Of a stretch of DNA of 64,000 bases, positions 21,155-33,859 are shown piece after piece. The position numbers and the translations under genes were made by a program. The notes below the pieces were generated by a model. It did not search any database, was not told where the DNA came from, and saw only the letters and a list, made by a program, of their open reading frames with translations. The number at the start of each line of letters is the position of its first letter. Positions within the stretch are counted from its first letter, which is position 1. This stretch comes from Brachypodium distachyon (Eukaryota; Streptophyta; Magnoliopsida; Poales; Poaceae), in assembly GCF_000005505.3 (NCBI RefSeq), contig NC_016131.3, positions 18,621,501-18,685,500 on the forward strand. Reading direction: 5' to 3'.

Positions 21155-21660
21155 CCTTATGTCTGTAAAATTTTGTGAAAAAAATTCTGAAAACCATGTC
21201 AAAAAAAATGGAAATGATATATTAGTCCTTATGTCCGTAAAATTTTGTGAAAAAAAATTAAGGGCCCTATGTACAAAAACAAGTTTGCTGATTTTTACTT
21301 GTTTAGAGCACAAAATATATTTACTCGTCGTTCACGGGTTCAAATTGTTTATATTTCAAAAGTTGAGCCAGATTAGTTCAAAAATTTATAAATTTTTCTT
21401 GCTCAGATGTTTTGGAAGCTAGCAAAAATTGTTGGAAGCTGAATGATTTTTTTTCCTGAAAGCTGCCAAATCTGTTCAAAGCAAAAAGAAATTTCTGGAA
21501 CGTTAAGGCTATAATTGTTGAAAGCTAGAAGTACTTTTAAAGCTGCCAGCAATTTGTCGAAAGTAGGGGCAGAATCTTGTTTAAAGCTAGGCGAAATGTT
21601 TTGAATGGCTGGCAGGATTTTGTTTGAAGTTGGGAAATTGTTGAAAGCTGGATCAAGCGG
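21155..21660. repeat. Short-period degenerate repeat tract
   Basis: First, a tandem pair of about 75 bp (CCTTATGTCYGTAAAATTTTGTGAAAAAAA at 21155 and again at 21226). From about 21410 to 21650 a loose repeat of TTGAAAGCTGG/AAGCTGSCA units recurs every 25-35 bp. Not assigned to a known element; it may be sub-terminal repeats of a larger transposon. Confidence 0.45.
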
Positions 21661-22259
21661 AGGTGGTGGATACCGGAATTCATCAGAATGAAAGGCAATT
21701 GAGCAAACATGTCGGCCTAAAAAACGAAAAGCTTCCTTATGCTGAGAAATCGACAGCCTGCTATGCTACAATTACAATGGCTGCACTGCACCCGACTGCG
21801 AACTACTTGTTCAAATAATCCATGCAAATTAAAACAAAGATTCATGGATAAGCCATTAGGGCATGGATTTTGAAGAGTCCCGTCTCAAAAATCGAAGTTG
21901 AGATTAAGCACCAGGCTACGTCTAAATTAAAAGCTGCAAGTACTCCTACATGTAAAACTAAATCTGGCGGCCTTCAACCAGGAGACCAGGACCTAGAAGT
22001 CAGAACTTTAACCACGTCTGATGTGTCTACCACAACGATTTAATTCTTATTTGAACAACCAGCTCTATCCAGAAAAAAAAACGAAAGACAAAATTTACGT
22101 GCTTAAGGTAGAAGGACAGTACCCCGTATTCGCTTATGTCTTTCCGTAGAGAAAAAAACCAGAGGCCGAACATCAAACTACTTGGACTAAATTGAACAGG
22201 AGATTTGAACTATTACGCGGATGTTTAATTTCGCTATCTCTAGACATGACCCTGAGCAA

Positions 22260-22266
22260 TATAAAT
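22260..22266 (+). promoter_or_regulatory. TATA box of copy H
   Basis: TATAAAT in the context AATATAAATTGACC, 82-88 bp upstream of the ATG at 22348. Confidence 0.65.
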
Positions 22267-22347
22267 TGACCACCGCGCCACCAATCGTCTCCACAAAATT
22301 CATCCACGGCGCGCGCCACACGTCCTCCGAAGCTCCCGCGAAAAAAG

Positions 22348-23358
22348 ATGGCGTTCTCCAAGCTCCTGATCGCTCTGTTCTTCGTCTTCGCCATCGTGGC
22401 CACGACACTGCAGCCGTCTGATGCCAGGCTCCAAGGATTCGAGGACGAGGCCGAGCAAACCAAAGCCGCCACCACTGCCGATGGAGGCTCCCAGGGACGT
22501 CCATCGTTCCCCGGCCTGCCGCTGCCCCAGATCCCTGGCTTCACGCTGCCATTGCCACAGATTCCTGGCTTCCCTAACTTTCCACCGTTATTCCGCTTCC
22601 CTTTCCCGCCGTTGTTCGGGCCACGCCCCAGCGCGCCGGGCGCTCCGCCATCTCGACCATTGCCTAACTTGCCACACTTTCCACCAATCGCTGGCTCGCC
22701 AGGCGCTCCGCCGTTTCACTTGCCCGGTCTGCCAACAACACCGGCGCCGCCGCCACCGGCTGAGTGCCTAACGCCGTTGACGGGTATGGCGATGTGCATG
22801 GACTACCTCACCAACCTTACGGTGACGACGCCCCCGAGCGGGTGCTGCGACGGTCTCAAGTCCGTCATTGCAAAGGCGCCGATCTGCCTCTGCCACGGCA
22901 TGAACGGCGGCATGAGTAAACTCGCCCCCAAGCCCATCGATCCGATCCGTATGCTTATCCTTCCGGCAAGATGCGGCACCATGATACCGATTCAGACGTT
23001 TTTCTCGTGCGCAAGTAAGTGCCATCTTTATCTTGCATTGTCATTTTTTTTTTCTGTTCAATTTTATGCATCAAAAGGGATTAACCAACTTGGTGATGGA
23101 TTTGACAGCTACACCCCTGCCCCCACTAAAGCCTCCTACCTCCCCAGCGGCCCCAACGCCTCCTACCTCCCCGGCGTCTCCTACTTCTCCTGTGTCACCG
23201 CCGTCAGGTAAATAGTTTTAATATGCACTTCGAACAACACCTTAAATTAACCTGATGATTGACCTCTACTAAAAACTTGCGATGTGTATTTGACAGCACC
23301 AGCTGTGCCACCATTGACGCATCCCAGCTCCCCAGCGCCGGCTAGCCCTCCCGTGTAA
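22348..23358 (+). CDS. Pro-rich 8CM lipid-transfer-like secreted protein, copy H (intact)
   Basis: Three exons: 22348-23014, 23109-23207 and 23297-23358 (TAA), all phase-compatible; 275 residues. A signal peptide (MAFSKLLIALFFVFAIVATT) is followed by an acidic stretch, then a Pro/Phe-rich linker with LPLPQIPGF repeats (about residues 55-135), the 8CM domain (about 138-222) and a Pro/Ser-rich tail of PPTSPAAP type encoded by exons 2 and 3. Cysteines: ECLTPLTGMAMC (C-x9-C), CC, CLC, C, C, all eight present. The exon 1 donor sits at the same codon position as in every other copy. The most diverged but best preserved member. It resembles hybrid proline-rich/LTP-like wall proteins; lipid binding and wall association are family inferences. 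The tail is hydrophilic, so no GPI anchor is predicted. Confidence 0.85.
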
Positions 23359-24205
23359 CCATATTCAGGTATTCCTTTGGAATACTCTCTGAGATCTGAG
23401 TATTGTTTTGTGGTATGATTGACCCCTAATATAATGTCCTCTTCCGATTTTGTCTTTCAGAGTTATCACCATCGAATAGAAGCAATAGCGTCGTCGATTG
23501 TTTCGTCAAGATTAGCTGCAGATTTAGCATACGTCTTCTTTTGTTTTCTTTTTTTGAGAGGATACGTCTTGTTAGTTTGAAGATAGTATCAGAGATATCC
23601 CTAGGAATTGGAAGTCATTGTAGCAGTGCCACTTATAATATGCAATTTGGTAAAATTTCCATTGCATGATGTAATTAATCGTCAATGGGTTATAAATTAA
23701 GTCCCTTAATGAGATCGCTTGCTACAGCAGTAAACCAAACTGGTCGCAATTTTGTTCCCAAAAGTACTAGTAAATTCCTGCACCTTGTGCTGTTCGAATT
23801 GTATGATAATACGGAGCAACAGATAAAACGGCGTTCATTAGCAACCCTCTCAATCAATCGAAAGCAGTCAGCTGTCACGTCTCTAGAGGCTGCGGTGGTG
23901 AAGAGTTAGATGATCTCGCTCATGATTGATGGTGAGAAGCTTGTCCCAACATTGCGAACAGGCCAGGGTAACCAAACTATATAATTATCACATCTTGACA
24001 GCATCCAACTATATGATTCATACTGTTGCTAGAATCCAACATAATAATGTGCAGAAGTCTATTATTACACAAGCAGCTTTCATAAAGAAACATCACGGTG
24101 GAGATCCATGCAAGTGCCCCTCGTGGTGGGGTAACTACAGTAAGTCCACAAGAGGCCACTTGAGCAATGCTATCTTAAGATCTCCCGCAAGGTACATGAG
24201 GGGCA
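23359..24205. other. Convergent spacer between copy H and the MO25 gene
   Basis: Tail-to-tail intergenic space holding both 3' untranslated regions. A further spliced non-coding 3' exon of copy H is possible, with acceptor TTTCAG at about 23460. Short frames at 23685-24231 have no recognisable product. Confidence 0.4.
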
Positions 24206-27200
24206 TTACAGCGCCGATATCTCCTTTATGACCTGCTCCTTGTCTGCCTCAAACTGCTCATCCTCTGAAAAATCATAAAAATATACTATTAGCACATGTA
24301 GAAGTATTACGGTGACAAACTAAATACGAGTAAAAGACGTATACAGTGAAAATGAGATTATAGCTAAATATGCAAGTGAACTACAGGAAAAACTTTGTAG
24401 GCAAAAGTAGGCAACTACCTTTGTCAGTCTTGAATCCCGCAAAAAACCGAAGCAGCTTGCTTCTGTTTGTGACTAGTATGTTTACAACATCGGCTGGTTT
24501 GTTTTTATTTGCTGCAAATAGCTGAAATATGTCGACACATTAATCAGACTGAAACAAACCATACATTTTTACAGGGAACAAATATGCTAGTACAATATTT
24601 GCACTCACCTTAAACACATGAAATGCTTCCATTTGAATGTTTTTGCTCGTGTCCTGAAAAAAAATTTAAAGAAAAAATTGGAAACACAGATTGATACTGA
24701 CAGGAATCATGTAATGAATCAGTAAGGTGACACTGCATTTCAACGATGATCATCTGGAAGTCCACACAGCTGAAGCACCGAACAGTAATCCGAAAGCCAC
24801 ACCGCTATTTTTTTTTCTAGAAAATACCTCGGCGGGTAACACCGCTATTTGAACTGTGCTGTATAAATTGGTGGCATAACTTTCAATATACATAAATTCT
24901 AGTCTGTTCAGGTAGGCTTCAGCCTAGCCATTTTATAAGATCAGGTCCAAGGGTAATCAATATACTAGCATTGTAACCGTGCGTTGCTAAGGAACCCATA
25001 AAGAAAAAAGCTAGGACATAACTTGTCAAAGCAAGAAGATAACATAACAGTTCAACATGATAGTTGAACAGAAGATTAGGGACAAAATGGTAACATCAAT
25101 TCAGACTTCTTGCTTAATTCCAGGCTTCTTGTGCTTCATTCAAAAAATCTTAAACTGCTCCCAAGGGCCAAGAGAGCCTTGAACCATTTGAAGCAGGATA
25201 AATTTCGCATTTGGAACGTAGGAGGATGGGCATTGGGGAGGAGAGACGGCATGAGGATGGGGAGAGCTGATAAGTAGTAGAATAAGTAAAATGGCTTGCC
25301 CTTCCATGTCTAGAGAACTCAAGGTTCTAGAGTCAGTACTCTCATTTTTATTTGTACCCTTTTGCAACAATTTGCACATGTGATTAGGAGTGAGGGTGCG
25401 GGAGTGAACCCACCACCAACTCCACATTTGTAGGAAAGACCATCAATCAGGGCAAAATTTAGGGAAAACAACACTCATAAGATATCAGAGTGGGGATATT
25501 TTTCTAATGTCAATAAGTACATGTCAGGCTAGGATGTGCTTAAACGGCAATTTCCATATTTTGAGCATGGATAACATTGTACTCCCTCCGTTCCTAAATA
25601 CTTGTCGTGGTTTTAGTGCAAATTTGTACTAAAACCATGACAAGTATTTAGGAACGGAGGGAGTAATTTGCAAGCTGAAACTTTTGCGGGTCAAACAAAG
25701 GAAAGTTACCCTTAAGAGATTCATCAGAATCATAAGATTGTCTTTTGAACCAACATATCGCATCATGACTGCAGAATTGGACCTATCAAGCAGCATGTCT
25801 CCCAACAGCTGGAAGAAAAAAACATTAAAATGAGAAACTCGATCGATGTAAAATGTATACAAGATACAGAAGCAACTAAATACCATTTTATCACAAGAAA
25901 CCACTGTTGCTAACATAAAACCTAATAGTATATAGGTGCTATTGTCAAAAGCAGCAAATAGATTATTGCTCCCAGGGAAAGTAGTTACTGCCAAATGTCA
26001 ACAATTTTGGATGTTTCACCGAGTCTCAGTAAAATTTCGAACATTTTTCTACTTCAGTTTGAATTTTGAGGACATAAAGACAACATGACTGAAGCATAAC
26101 ATGCGAGTGGCAAGGCTTGTTTATTGTGTTCCCTTGGTTCAGGATGGAAAGCTATCTCTGCATTGCCACTTTAATCTAATTGTATTTCCCACAGCTTAAA
26201 TATGCAAAAGATCAAACCTGCCTTGTCTGAGTCTTAACCTTGGATAAAGATATTCCAACGGTACTAATGTGGCAATAGATTCTTTTACCCCAAACTCAAT
26301 TTGATTTAAAAAATCAAATAAAATCTACTCCCTCCGTCCCATAATTCTTGTCTCACATTTGTCCAAATATGGACGTATCTATTCTTAAAAAGCGTCTAGA
26401 TACATGTAATATTTCGACAAGAATTATGGAACGGAGGGAGTAGTCATTTGCCAAGAAAAATCACGTTTTGGTAATTTTCATGTCTAGCACTAAACTCGTA
26501 GAACTGAGAAGCCTATTCCTGAAGGGTTTATGAATAGTACATCACTTGATGATTCAAAGCATGCAAGCTACAGAGAGTTGTTTGGTCAAACATTCTACTG
26601 ACACTAGTCAGGCACGATAACACTGTATTAATTATTGCAGTATAACTTTACAAAGATGCATACATTTGACAGTAAACTGTACAGCCACTACATACAGAAC
26701 CAATGTAACCGAATTACAGAACAGTAATACCTTGATAGCTTGCCTCTTTGTTATGTAGTTGGTTGATGATAGCAGCCTAGTGTTGAATTCTGCAAAGAAC
26801 TGACAGAAAAGGAAGATAACAATTTAGATTCAAAAGAGACAAAATGGAATGCAGAAAGAACAGCAGCAACTATGATGTATGATAACATTTATGTTGCATA
26901 TGCATAATAAAAATGTATCATCAAATACATCATAGCAACAAGTTAAGGATTGGATTGAATTAATCAAAGCATTATGGTATGAAATGCAACTTAATTGCAC
27001 ATAGTCCAAGTATTGTCCATGAAGCACAACAGAGCAGAATAAATAGATCCTTTGGTGAAGGATTATTCATCAAGAGCCTTATGTTCTTACAACAACTCGC
27101 TACTAATGAACTGACAAAACATGGACCATGGTAGCCATCAAGAGGGTTGACGGCATACACTAAAATGTAGGACACATAATTGTTTGTAAGTGGCATAGTT

Positions 27201-30200
27201 TCGTGATGATGCAAGCGAAAGTACTGACCCAGTCATAGTTCTTGGAAAGAAATTCTGCCACGGTTGCTTTATGCCTTGTCAGAAGTTCCTGATAAAAATA
27301 GAATGAATGAAGGCACACGAACATATACAATTATATGAGAAGGAACAGGAATGTGGATTAGAAAATGTAGACACCAGGATGCATGTTCCTATATTTGACA
27401 TTTTGACTAACTTTAAAGTACTGAAGTTATTCCATGCAGCTATAGTTGTTCATCTTGTATGACAGTTAATAATAGGGCTTAAGTGTACAAGTTTGGGAAA
27501 TAAATCAAGTCAGTTTATGGTATTTCCACAAATCTGGCTTCTTGAAACAGCAACAGCTGCCAAATGTGTCACATCAAACAAGCAACAGTGCTACTTTATA
27601 TTTTTTACATTTGTAAAAGTAAGAACAATTACTTAATTTTAATAATGCTCATTACTATGGATAGCAAAACAAACCAAAACATATCAGAGGCAATAATGCT
27701 GGTGGGGAGTAAAATATATGAGCAGAACACAAGTTTTGTTTAATTCAGTGTATTAATCAAGCACGGGAAAGAAAAAAAGTACCTTGAAGGTTGCAGAAGC
27801 ATCTGATGCTATGTCAAAATTCGGAAGTTGTATATAGTCAAAGAACTTCTTCATGTGGTCAGACTCTAAAACGTACCTAACAACGAACAAATATTAAGAT
27901 AAACAACCACCGTTTCTGCAACTCACAATTCATACAGCATTTAATTGCTTACATAAATTAGATTTCTAGTTTGGGCGTAGATCATCTGTTAATGGCATTT
28001 TTTTTTTGGCCAGCATATAGTACTATTTTGGAGAAGAATGGAGCCCAAAATAGAGCCCCGCTATCAACCAGATCACACAAGAGAAGCTTGCCACATCAAT
28101 TGTACTGCTTTACATGCATACCAGTACCATTAACAGAAGACAGGACCTCAGTGTTACACAAGCATTGATGTATTCTATGATATGCCAACACAAAGACAGC
28201 GTTCAAAGTTCGCAGCCAGGCATACATACTATACAGAGAGCGATGCCATATGTTTTCAGTTTTCTGTCCATGGATTGTAATTTTAGTGACCTCCATTACT
28301 CTGTCCAGTAAGAAATTGGTACTTGTGACTGATGTGACTTATATATTCAACCATATGATATAGGAAGACATAGTGGTTGAGTCGGATTAAAAGGCTTTTT
28401 GTGTCTTTCCTGTCTTTCATTTGGATGACATGGGCCCTTTATCCTGTAATCTGTAAATTTAATAAATATATTCAGTAGGGATCCCTAGTTCCCTACTGTT
28501 GATTGAAAAAACACTTGGTCATCATCTTGTGGTTCTTGCATTGATATGTATAACTAGAGTAACTACTATGTAACAGCATTTCAACATGGCACCTTGCACT
28601 ATAACTAGAGTAAGAACAAATGTAACTAGGGTTCCGTTTATCACACCATAAATTCCTTGATGCTTGACACAAATAGATAGAGTAAGAACAAATAAAAACA
28701 TTACATAACGGCATTCCAATCCAGTAATGTCACCTTGCAATACTCTGGTGGCGGATACATTCCCTCAACATGGCACCATAGTGTAAAGCAATGTCCATAT
28801 TCTCATACCTGGGATGTGAAGAAATAAACGAATCAAACAATATAGCCAGTGCAACTTTAAAGAACTGACCACATTTGCAGTCATGGTACACAATTGAGTT
28901 ACTTAGTATACAACTGTATTGCAAAATTCTATGTATCAATTATCAAACATATAAAGTGGACACAATCAGAGGTGTTGAGTGGAAAAAGAGAGATGAAAGC
29001 ACCATTTCAAATGCATAAAGTTAACCATCACAGAAGTGTCTGGCATCACAAAACGCAGCCTAATAACATGAAAAAGAAAAGTATCCAATATCCACTAGCT
29101 ATTGAATTCATATTAAGTAATTCTGGACTAGGAGAAACCACAATCATCACCCCAGTACTTTTTTTTTTAGGAAAATCATCCCAGCACTATTGCTGGGAGA
29201 TGGCCATGACTTTCAGTTGCCGACTCAGATCTTGTGACACAGAACACAAAAGAAGGGGACATGTTTCTTAAATGTTCTGTAAGTTATAGGAAGTAACATA
29301 TATAATACAGTAAAACATCAGAAAATACACATGCACCCAAAGGTATAATTTAAAAATTAAATTGAACAATAATATTACATGTCTTCATTTTGTCATCTAG
29401 ATTTACTTTCGATTTAAAACTAGCTGTTACCGAAATCAAGAGTTAAGTGGGGATATATATAGCACATGGCCTAATAGTCACACAGAGGTCAATGCAAGCA
29501 CCAGAGCAGCACTAGAGAGGAAGAGAAGATTCAACATTCTTCTCCAAAGGAAGTAAAGATGTGTTGTTTCTATTTACTTGGACTCACCCAGAAATTAAGG
29601 TGTCCAAAAGATCTTTATTTGACTCTAGGTACTCAGATGCAACTATTCTTGAGGAGACTTGCTGTCTTTGCAAGTTTGCAACTACTTGAGTAGCATCTTT
29701 CCTGGTCTGCATAAATCGGAAGTGCAAATTAATTTTATCTATGAAATAATTAGCCATCTAAAAACAAAATATTTATTTAATCCTCTCACGTTGTACAAAA
29801 CTAAAATCAAGCTACGTACCTCCAAGTTTAATTTCGGAATACAGACAATTAATAGTCGCAAAGTATTCTCCTTGAAGAATTCTTGGGTCAATTGCACGCA
29901 AGCTTCAGTGACAGGCTCTTGTTCGCCATTGCCATACAGGATACACTTCAGTTCCCTAATATTTTTGCTTAATTCTGCCATCTGCGTAAACATGGTATTA
30001 GCTATTGTTAGTGTATAAGAATATATCATTTTATTCCATAGTGTTATCTTCAGAGCTGAGCAAAAGACCAAATTTCACATTAATGCATAACATCAGAGTA
30101 AACCAATGGCTATCGCCAGCATAAAAATCAAATAGTCATCATCTAAATTTTTTTCAAATAATGCCTTCTTTAGAAGGCTGTCAATAAACTTACTACAGGA

Positions 30201-31922
30201 AAACATTTACTCAATCAAAGTTTTTAAAGCTTAGTTACCATTCATGGCTTTCCAGACCACATGTAGAAACTCATAACGTAACGCTGAGCACAAATCAGTT
30301 CAAACATAGTCCGGGGTGGTTACGACTTTGTTATTACTCCTCCGCACGGATGACCCGGAAGAATATTACTTAACATGAGATAACTTAGTACTACAGATTA
30401 ATAATTTCCTACTTCCCCAAATGTGTGCCAATGGTCAGTGACTCGTTAGAGAAGTGTCACGGACATGAGGCATGTACATTGGGCTGCGGGGCTTGTAACT
30501 GGGCCAAAGAGCTAGTTTGTGGCCCGTGCCCATCTGCTACAACAGCATAAAAGGACAGATGTATGGAGGGAGACGGATAACAGGATGGGATTGGCTCTAG
30601 CCTATGTCTTCTGACTTCTTCCTGCCTTCCCTTTCCCTTTCCATCCCTGATCCCCCTTCAGCTCTCTCTACTTCGTTTCCAATTATCAACCCGGCCGTAT
30701 GATCGCTGTGGAGCATGTAATTTCCTGCATCACCCCCAACAGGCTGTTGGTGTGACGCATTTGTAACACTCCTGTGGCGCCTCTGGAATGCCCATAATAA
30801 CCTTGTGTTCAACGTTCCGGAATCCGTGTCCAACACCCTGCGTACGGTTGATGCCGACATTGACCTTTGGGGCCACAGTTTTGCTGAGTGGTGCGACCAA
30901 TATGTAACCCGTATTTAGAAGCTTGGTGTCCACCCTTGCGGCACAATCCTTCTTCCATCCATCCCTTGCTGGGGGCAAACACTAAACCGTGCACATTTTC
31001 CCAATTTGTGGTGCTATTCTACGTTGAGTAATTCAGTACTGTAAAAGAAGTCTAAATCGAGCTACGAATTTATGATGAGAAGCAAGTTCTCAATCACCAA
31101 TGCCATGCCCATATCTTCAACATTATCATAATTAAGTGACATAATTATGTTAATATACCGAAAACATATCTCCTGGAGTTCCATGAACAAGCCCCTTTCT
31201 ATTTACAACATCCATATCAAGGATCAGAAGGAAGTAAATTAGCTAAGTACTAGAACAGCCTAAATAGTTGCCAAGGGGGGCAAGCGTGCACGCGCTGTCG
31301 CCCTCCCCTGAATTCCACAACCATTTTGGGCTGCTATTATGTGTTCGAGTAATCCAGTATGGTAACAAGGTACATCAAGTCAGGTCATCAGTCATCTATC
31401 ACATGCCCATATCTGCGACATTAACATAATTAGGTAACTTATTTATGCTCATACACAAAAATCGTGTCTCCAGGATTTCCATGAATCAGCCCATTTCTAT
31501 TTGGTACAGTCCTCTGATAGTGTCATGGATCACAAGGAAGTAAACTAGTTAAGTGCTACGACTTCGAAAATAGCTGCAAAGTGAACACCGTCGAGTCTAC
31601 TAATATATGACAGCTCCGGCAACTAGCGAGTCCCATTCTTCGTAAAGTTCGTCGAGTTAAGCATAAGGAACTCAAATCGGGCTAAATCAAGTAATGGATA
31701 ACCAGTTTCCCCTTTCGTGCGTGATCTGAGCCAAATCCACGGGTATGGAGGGAGTGGGGGGATCGAAACAGGGAGACCGGCCGGATTCGATCTCACCTTC
31801 TCCTCGCGCTTGGCGTCGGCGACGCGCGAGCCGGAATGGAGGTCGAGGAAGATGAGGAGCTCGCGCGTCTGCCGCACGACGTCGGGCGGCGTCCGCGGCT
31901 TGGACTTGAAGAGGCCCTTCAT
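24206..31922 (-). CDS. MO25: MO25/CAB39-like scaffold protein
   Basis: Eleven exons by eye, all phase-consistent: 31922-31797, 29981-29820, 29706-29588, 28808-28734, 27876-27783, 27288-27229, 26799-26731, 25808-25710, 24653-24609, 24521-24419 and 24264-24206. They total 1011 nt, 336 residues, the usual size for the family. The N-terminus [20 protein letters not shown] and segments such as [20 protein letters not shown] and [19 protein letters not shown] are typical MO25. MO25 is a helical-repeat (ARM-like) scaffold that in animals activates LKB1 with STRAD; in fungi and plants it works with germinal-centre/NDR-type kinases in polarity and cell division. The plant role is inference. Intron 1 (1.8 kb) contains an LTR-like repeat; introns 7 and 8 contain Stowaway MITEs. 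An in-frame ATG at 32033 would add 37 Ala/Pro/Arg-rich residues; the conserved start at 31922 is preferred. Confidence 0.92.
25582..25663. mobile_element. Stowaway MITE, 82 bp
   Basis: Almost perfect palindrome, from CTCCCTCCGTTCCTAAATAC to its complement, flanked by TA. It lies in intron 8 of the MO25 gene, about 46 bp downstream (in gene direction) of the exon 8 donor. Typical Tc1/mariner-derived grass MITE. Confidence 0.9.
26328..26440. mobile_element. Stowaway MITE, 113 bp
   Basis: Ends CTCCCTCCGTCCCATAATTC and GAATTATGGAACGGAGGGAG, flanked by TA; located in intron 7 of the MO25 gene. Confidence 0.9.
30161..30784 (+). repeat. Dispersed LTR-like repeat, copy 2 (in MO25 intron 1)
   Basis: Same sequence and orientation as 11660-12288, with scattered substitutions and small indels; carries the same AGCATAAAAGGAC promoter-like motif. 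It is antisense to the host gene, so any LTR promoter activity would run away from the MO25 exon 2 direction. Confidence 0.65.
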
Positions 31923-32784
31923 CTTGGCGCCGTCGTCCGCTACCGCTGCGCGCGGAGGCGAGGGCAACGGCGAGGCGGCGGGCCTGCTCCGCCCCGCCGA
32001 CCCGAAGGAGAAGCAGCCGCGGAACAGCGCCACGGCTCCCGAGCTCGCAGTACGACACCCCCTCTCTTAGGGCTTGCCTCCTCCGCGCGGGCAGTGATCC
32101 GGCTGGGCGCCGCGGGGAGGCGAGGGCTCGGGCACGGGAGCGGCGGTCGGGCTCGCGAGGGCGCGCCGGCGTTGCTGTCCAGCGGAGGGCCGAGATCCCT
32201 CCCTATCCACCGATGCGGTGCGAGGGGCGGTGCGGTGCGGTGCGGACGAGGCGGGTTGTGATGTTGCGCTTCTCGAAGCTTCTTGCCCCTGTCGCTTCTC
32301 GCTGTCTGACCTGTCTTTCCTTTCTGACCCACTTTTCTCCTCCGGCGCCTGCTAATTCGGTGATCAACTTTGGGTTCCGTGTCCTCTCTCTCAAAGAAAC
32401 TTTGGGTTCCGTGATCTCGACGAGAAACTTTGGCCCTCATAAAGACGGAGGAAAGAAAACAGGCGGAAACCATGAAACAACTCTACGGCTCTGCCCCTGT
32501 GTCGTGTGTCCATTTTCACTGCAAATGACATGAGTGTGAGACTGAGGTGCACATTTGAATTGGATTTAAATTCCGACGAGCTCGGGTGGGAATATCCACA
32601 CCCTAACACCCATTTCTTGCATATTCAAACAGAGGATAAACTAAACTAATTTTTCAGATTTATAAACGCATCCATATCGTCACCAAATAGGATAATCCAA
32701 TGATTATGATGACGTGTACTAATCACATCACCACGGGTTCTTCTTCTTCTTTTCTCCTTGCACGGGTGATCCAACCAACACAGC

Positions 32785-32803
32785 CCCCCCCCCCCCCCCC
32801 CCG
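32785..32803 (+). repeat. Poly-C homopolymer tract
   Basis: Uninterrupted run of about 19-20 C residues between ACACAG and GGAATTTGG. Length in the read data may be unreliable. Confidence 0.9.
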
Positions 32804-33079
32804 GAATTTGGTCCGTGCCATCGTCTACAGGAGCACAGCTTCCACCCTCTAGGACTGTAGGAGCAATTGACAGGAGATGCAAAAGAATATCCGCAAAGGA
32901 ACAGGAACAGGAACAGGAACGGGGCACACTGGGTGCTTTTGGAACGTCAGATTAATGGTTGAATGGATAAAACTACTCGCCCACACGCAACAAGTCATTG
33001 CTCTGTTATGCAATCTTGCGTTCCGGTTTTCTATTTGGGGTTGAGCTTGAGAATAAATTGGAGAAAGAACTCTTTCTAG

Positions 33080-33324
33080 ATGGAGTAAAACGTGCCATTT
33101 CACAAAGAATGACGCCGACGTTTTTTAGGTCGAACTTTGACCAACGATTAGACCAATTATATGTAGATTATATATTACAAATTTTATATCGTTGGAAATG
33201 TTTTTGAAATACGAATCCAATGATATAATTTTTGTAACACATAACCTCAAATCATTAATCTAATTGTTGGTCAAAACAAAATCTTAAAATGCGTGCGTGT
33301 CATTCTTTGTGAAATGGAGGGAGC
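33080..33324. mobile_element. Stowaway-type MITE (family shared with 48567-48803)
   Basis: The interior, from CGAACTTTGACCAACGATTA through AAATTTTATATCGTTGGAA, is nearly identical to the element at 48567. The right end GAAATGGAGGGAG is intact; the left end is diverged. Confidence 0.75.
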
Positions 33325-33859
33325 AGTTGCGTGCGCATCAGTCTTCGTGGAGCTCGCTGGTAGTTTTCATTACTTTTCTGGAAGCAAGCCTTGGATCGGG
33401 AACATCGGGTGGGAATTAAAGTTGGGCTTATGGACATTTCTGACACCCAATCAGCAATGAAAGAACTATTGAACATGCAAGCTAACTGTTAACAGGCCCC
33501 CCTCAGCCCATGTTGATTGCCAGTCTTGATCAAAATATGGCGATGATCGATGAAAGTACGCTCATGTCGAGGATGTCATGCTGGGCCACAAGGGCGCTCC
33601 GGGGTGTTTGTGGGGACAAGCCTAGACTATGCGTAGAAAATTGTGGGACTGAGAAATGGAAAGGGAAATACAACAAAAATAGATACTGTACATAGACATA
33701 GCAATGATTCTGGGTTTGAAATATCTCATGGCCAAGTCCAGGATGCAGCAGACTTCCGGTCCATGGTGTTCACACACACGACACACCACCACCATCGCTC
33801 CATCAGCATATATCCCCAGGTAACTTCGAAATCTTGAAGGGCACACCAGGAGGAACAAA

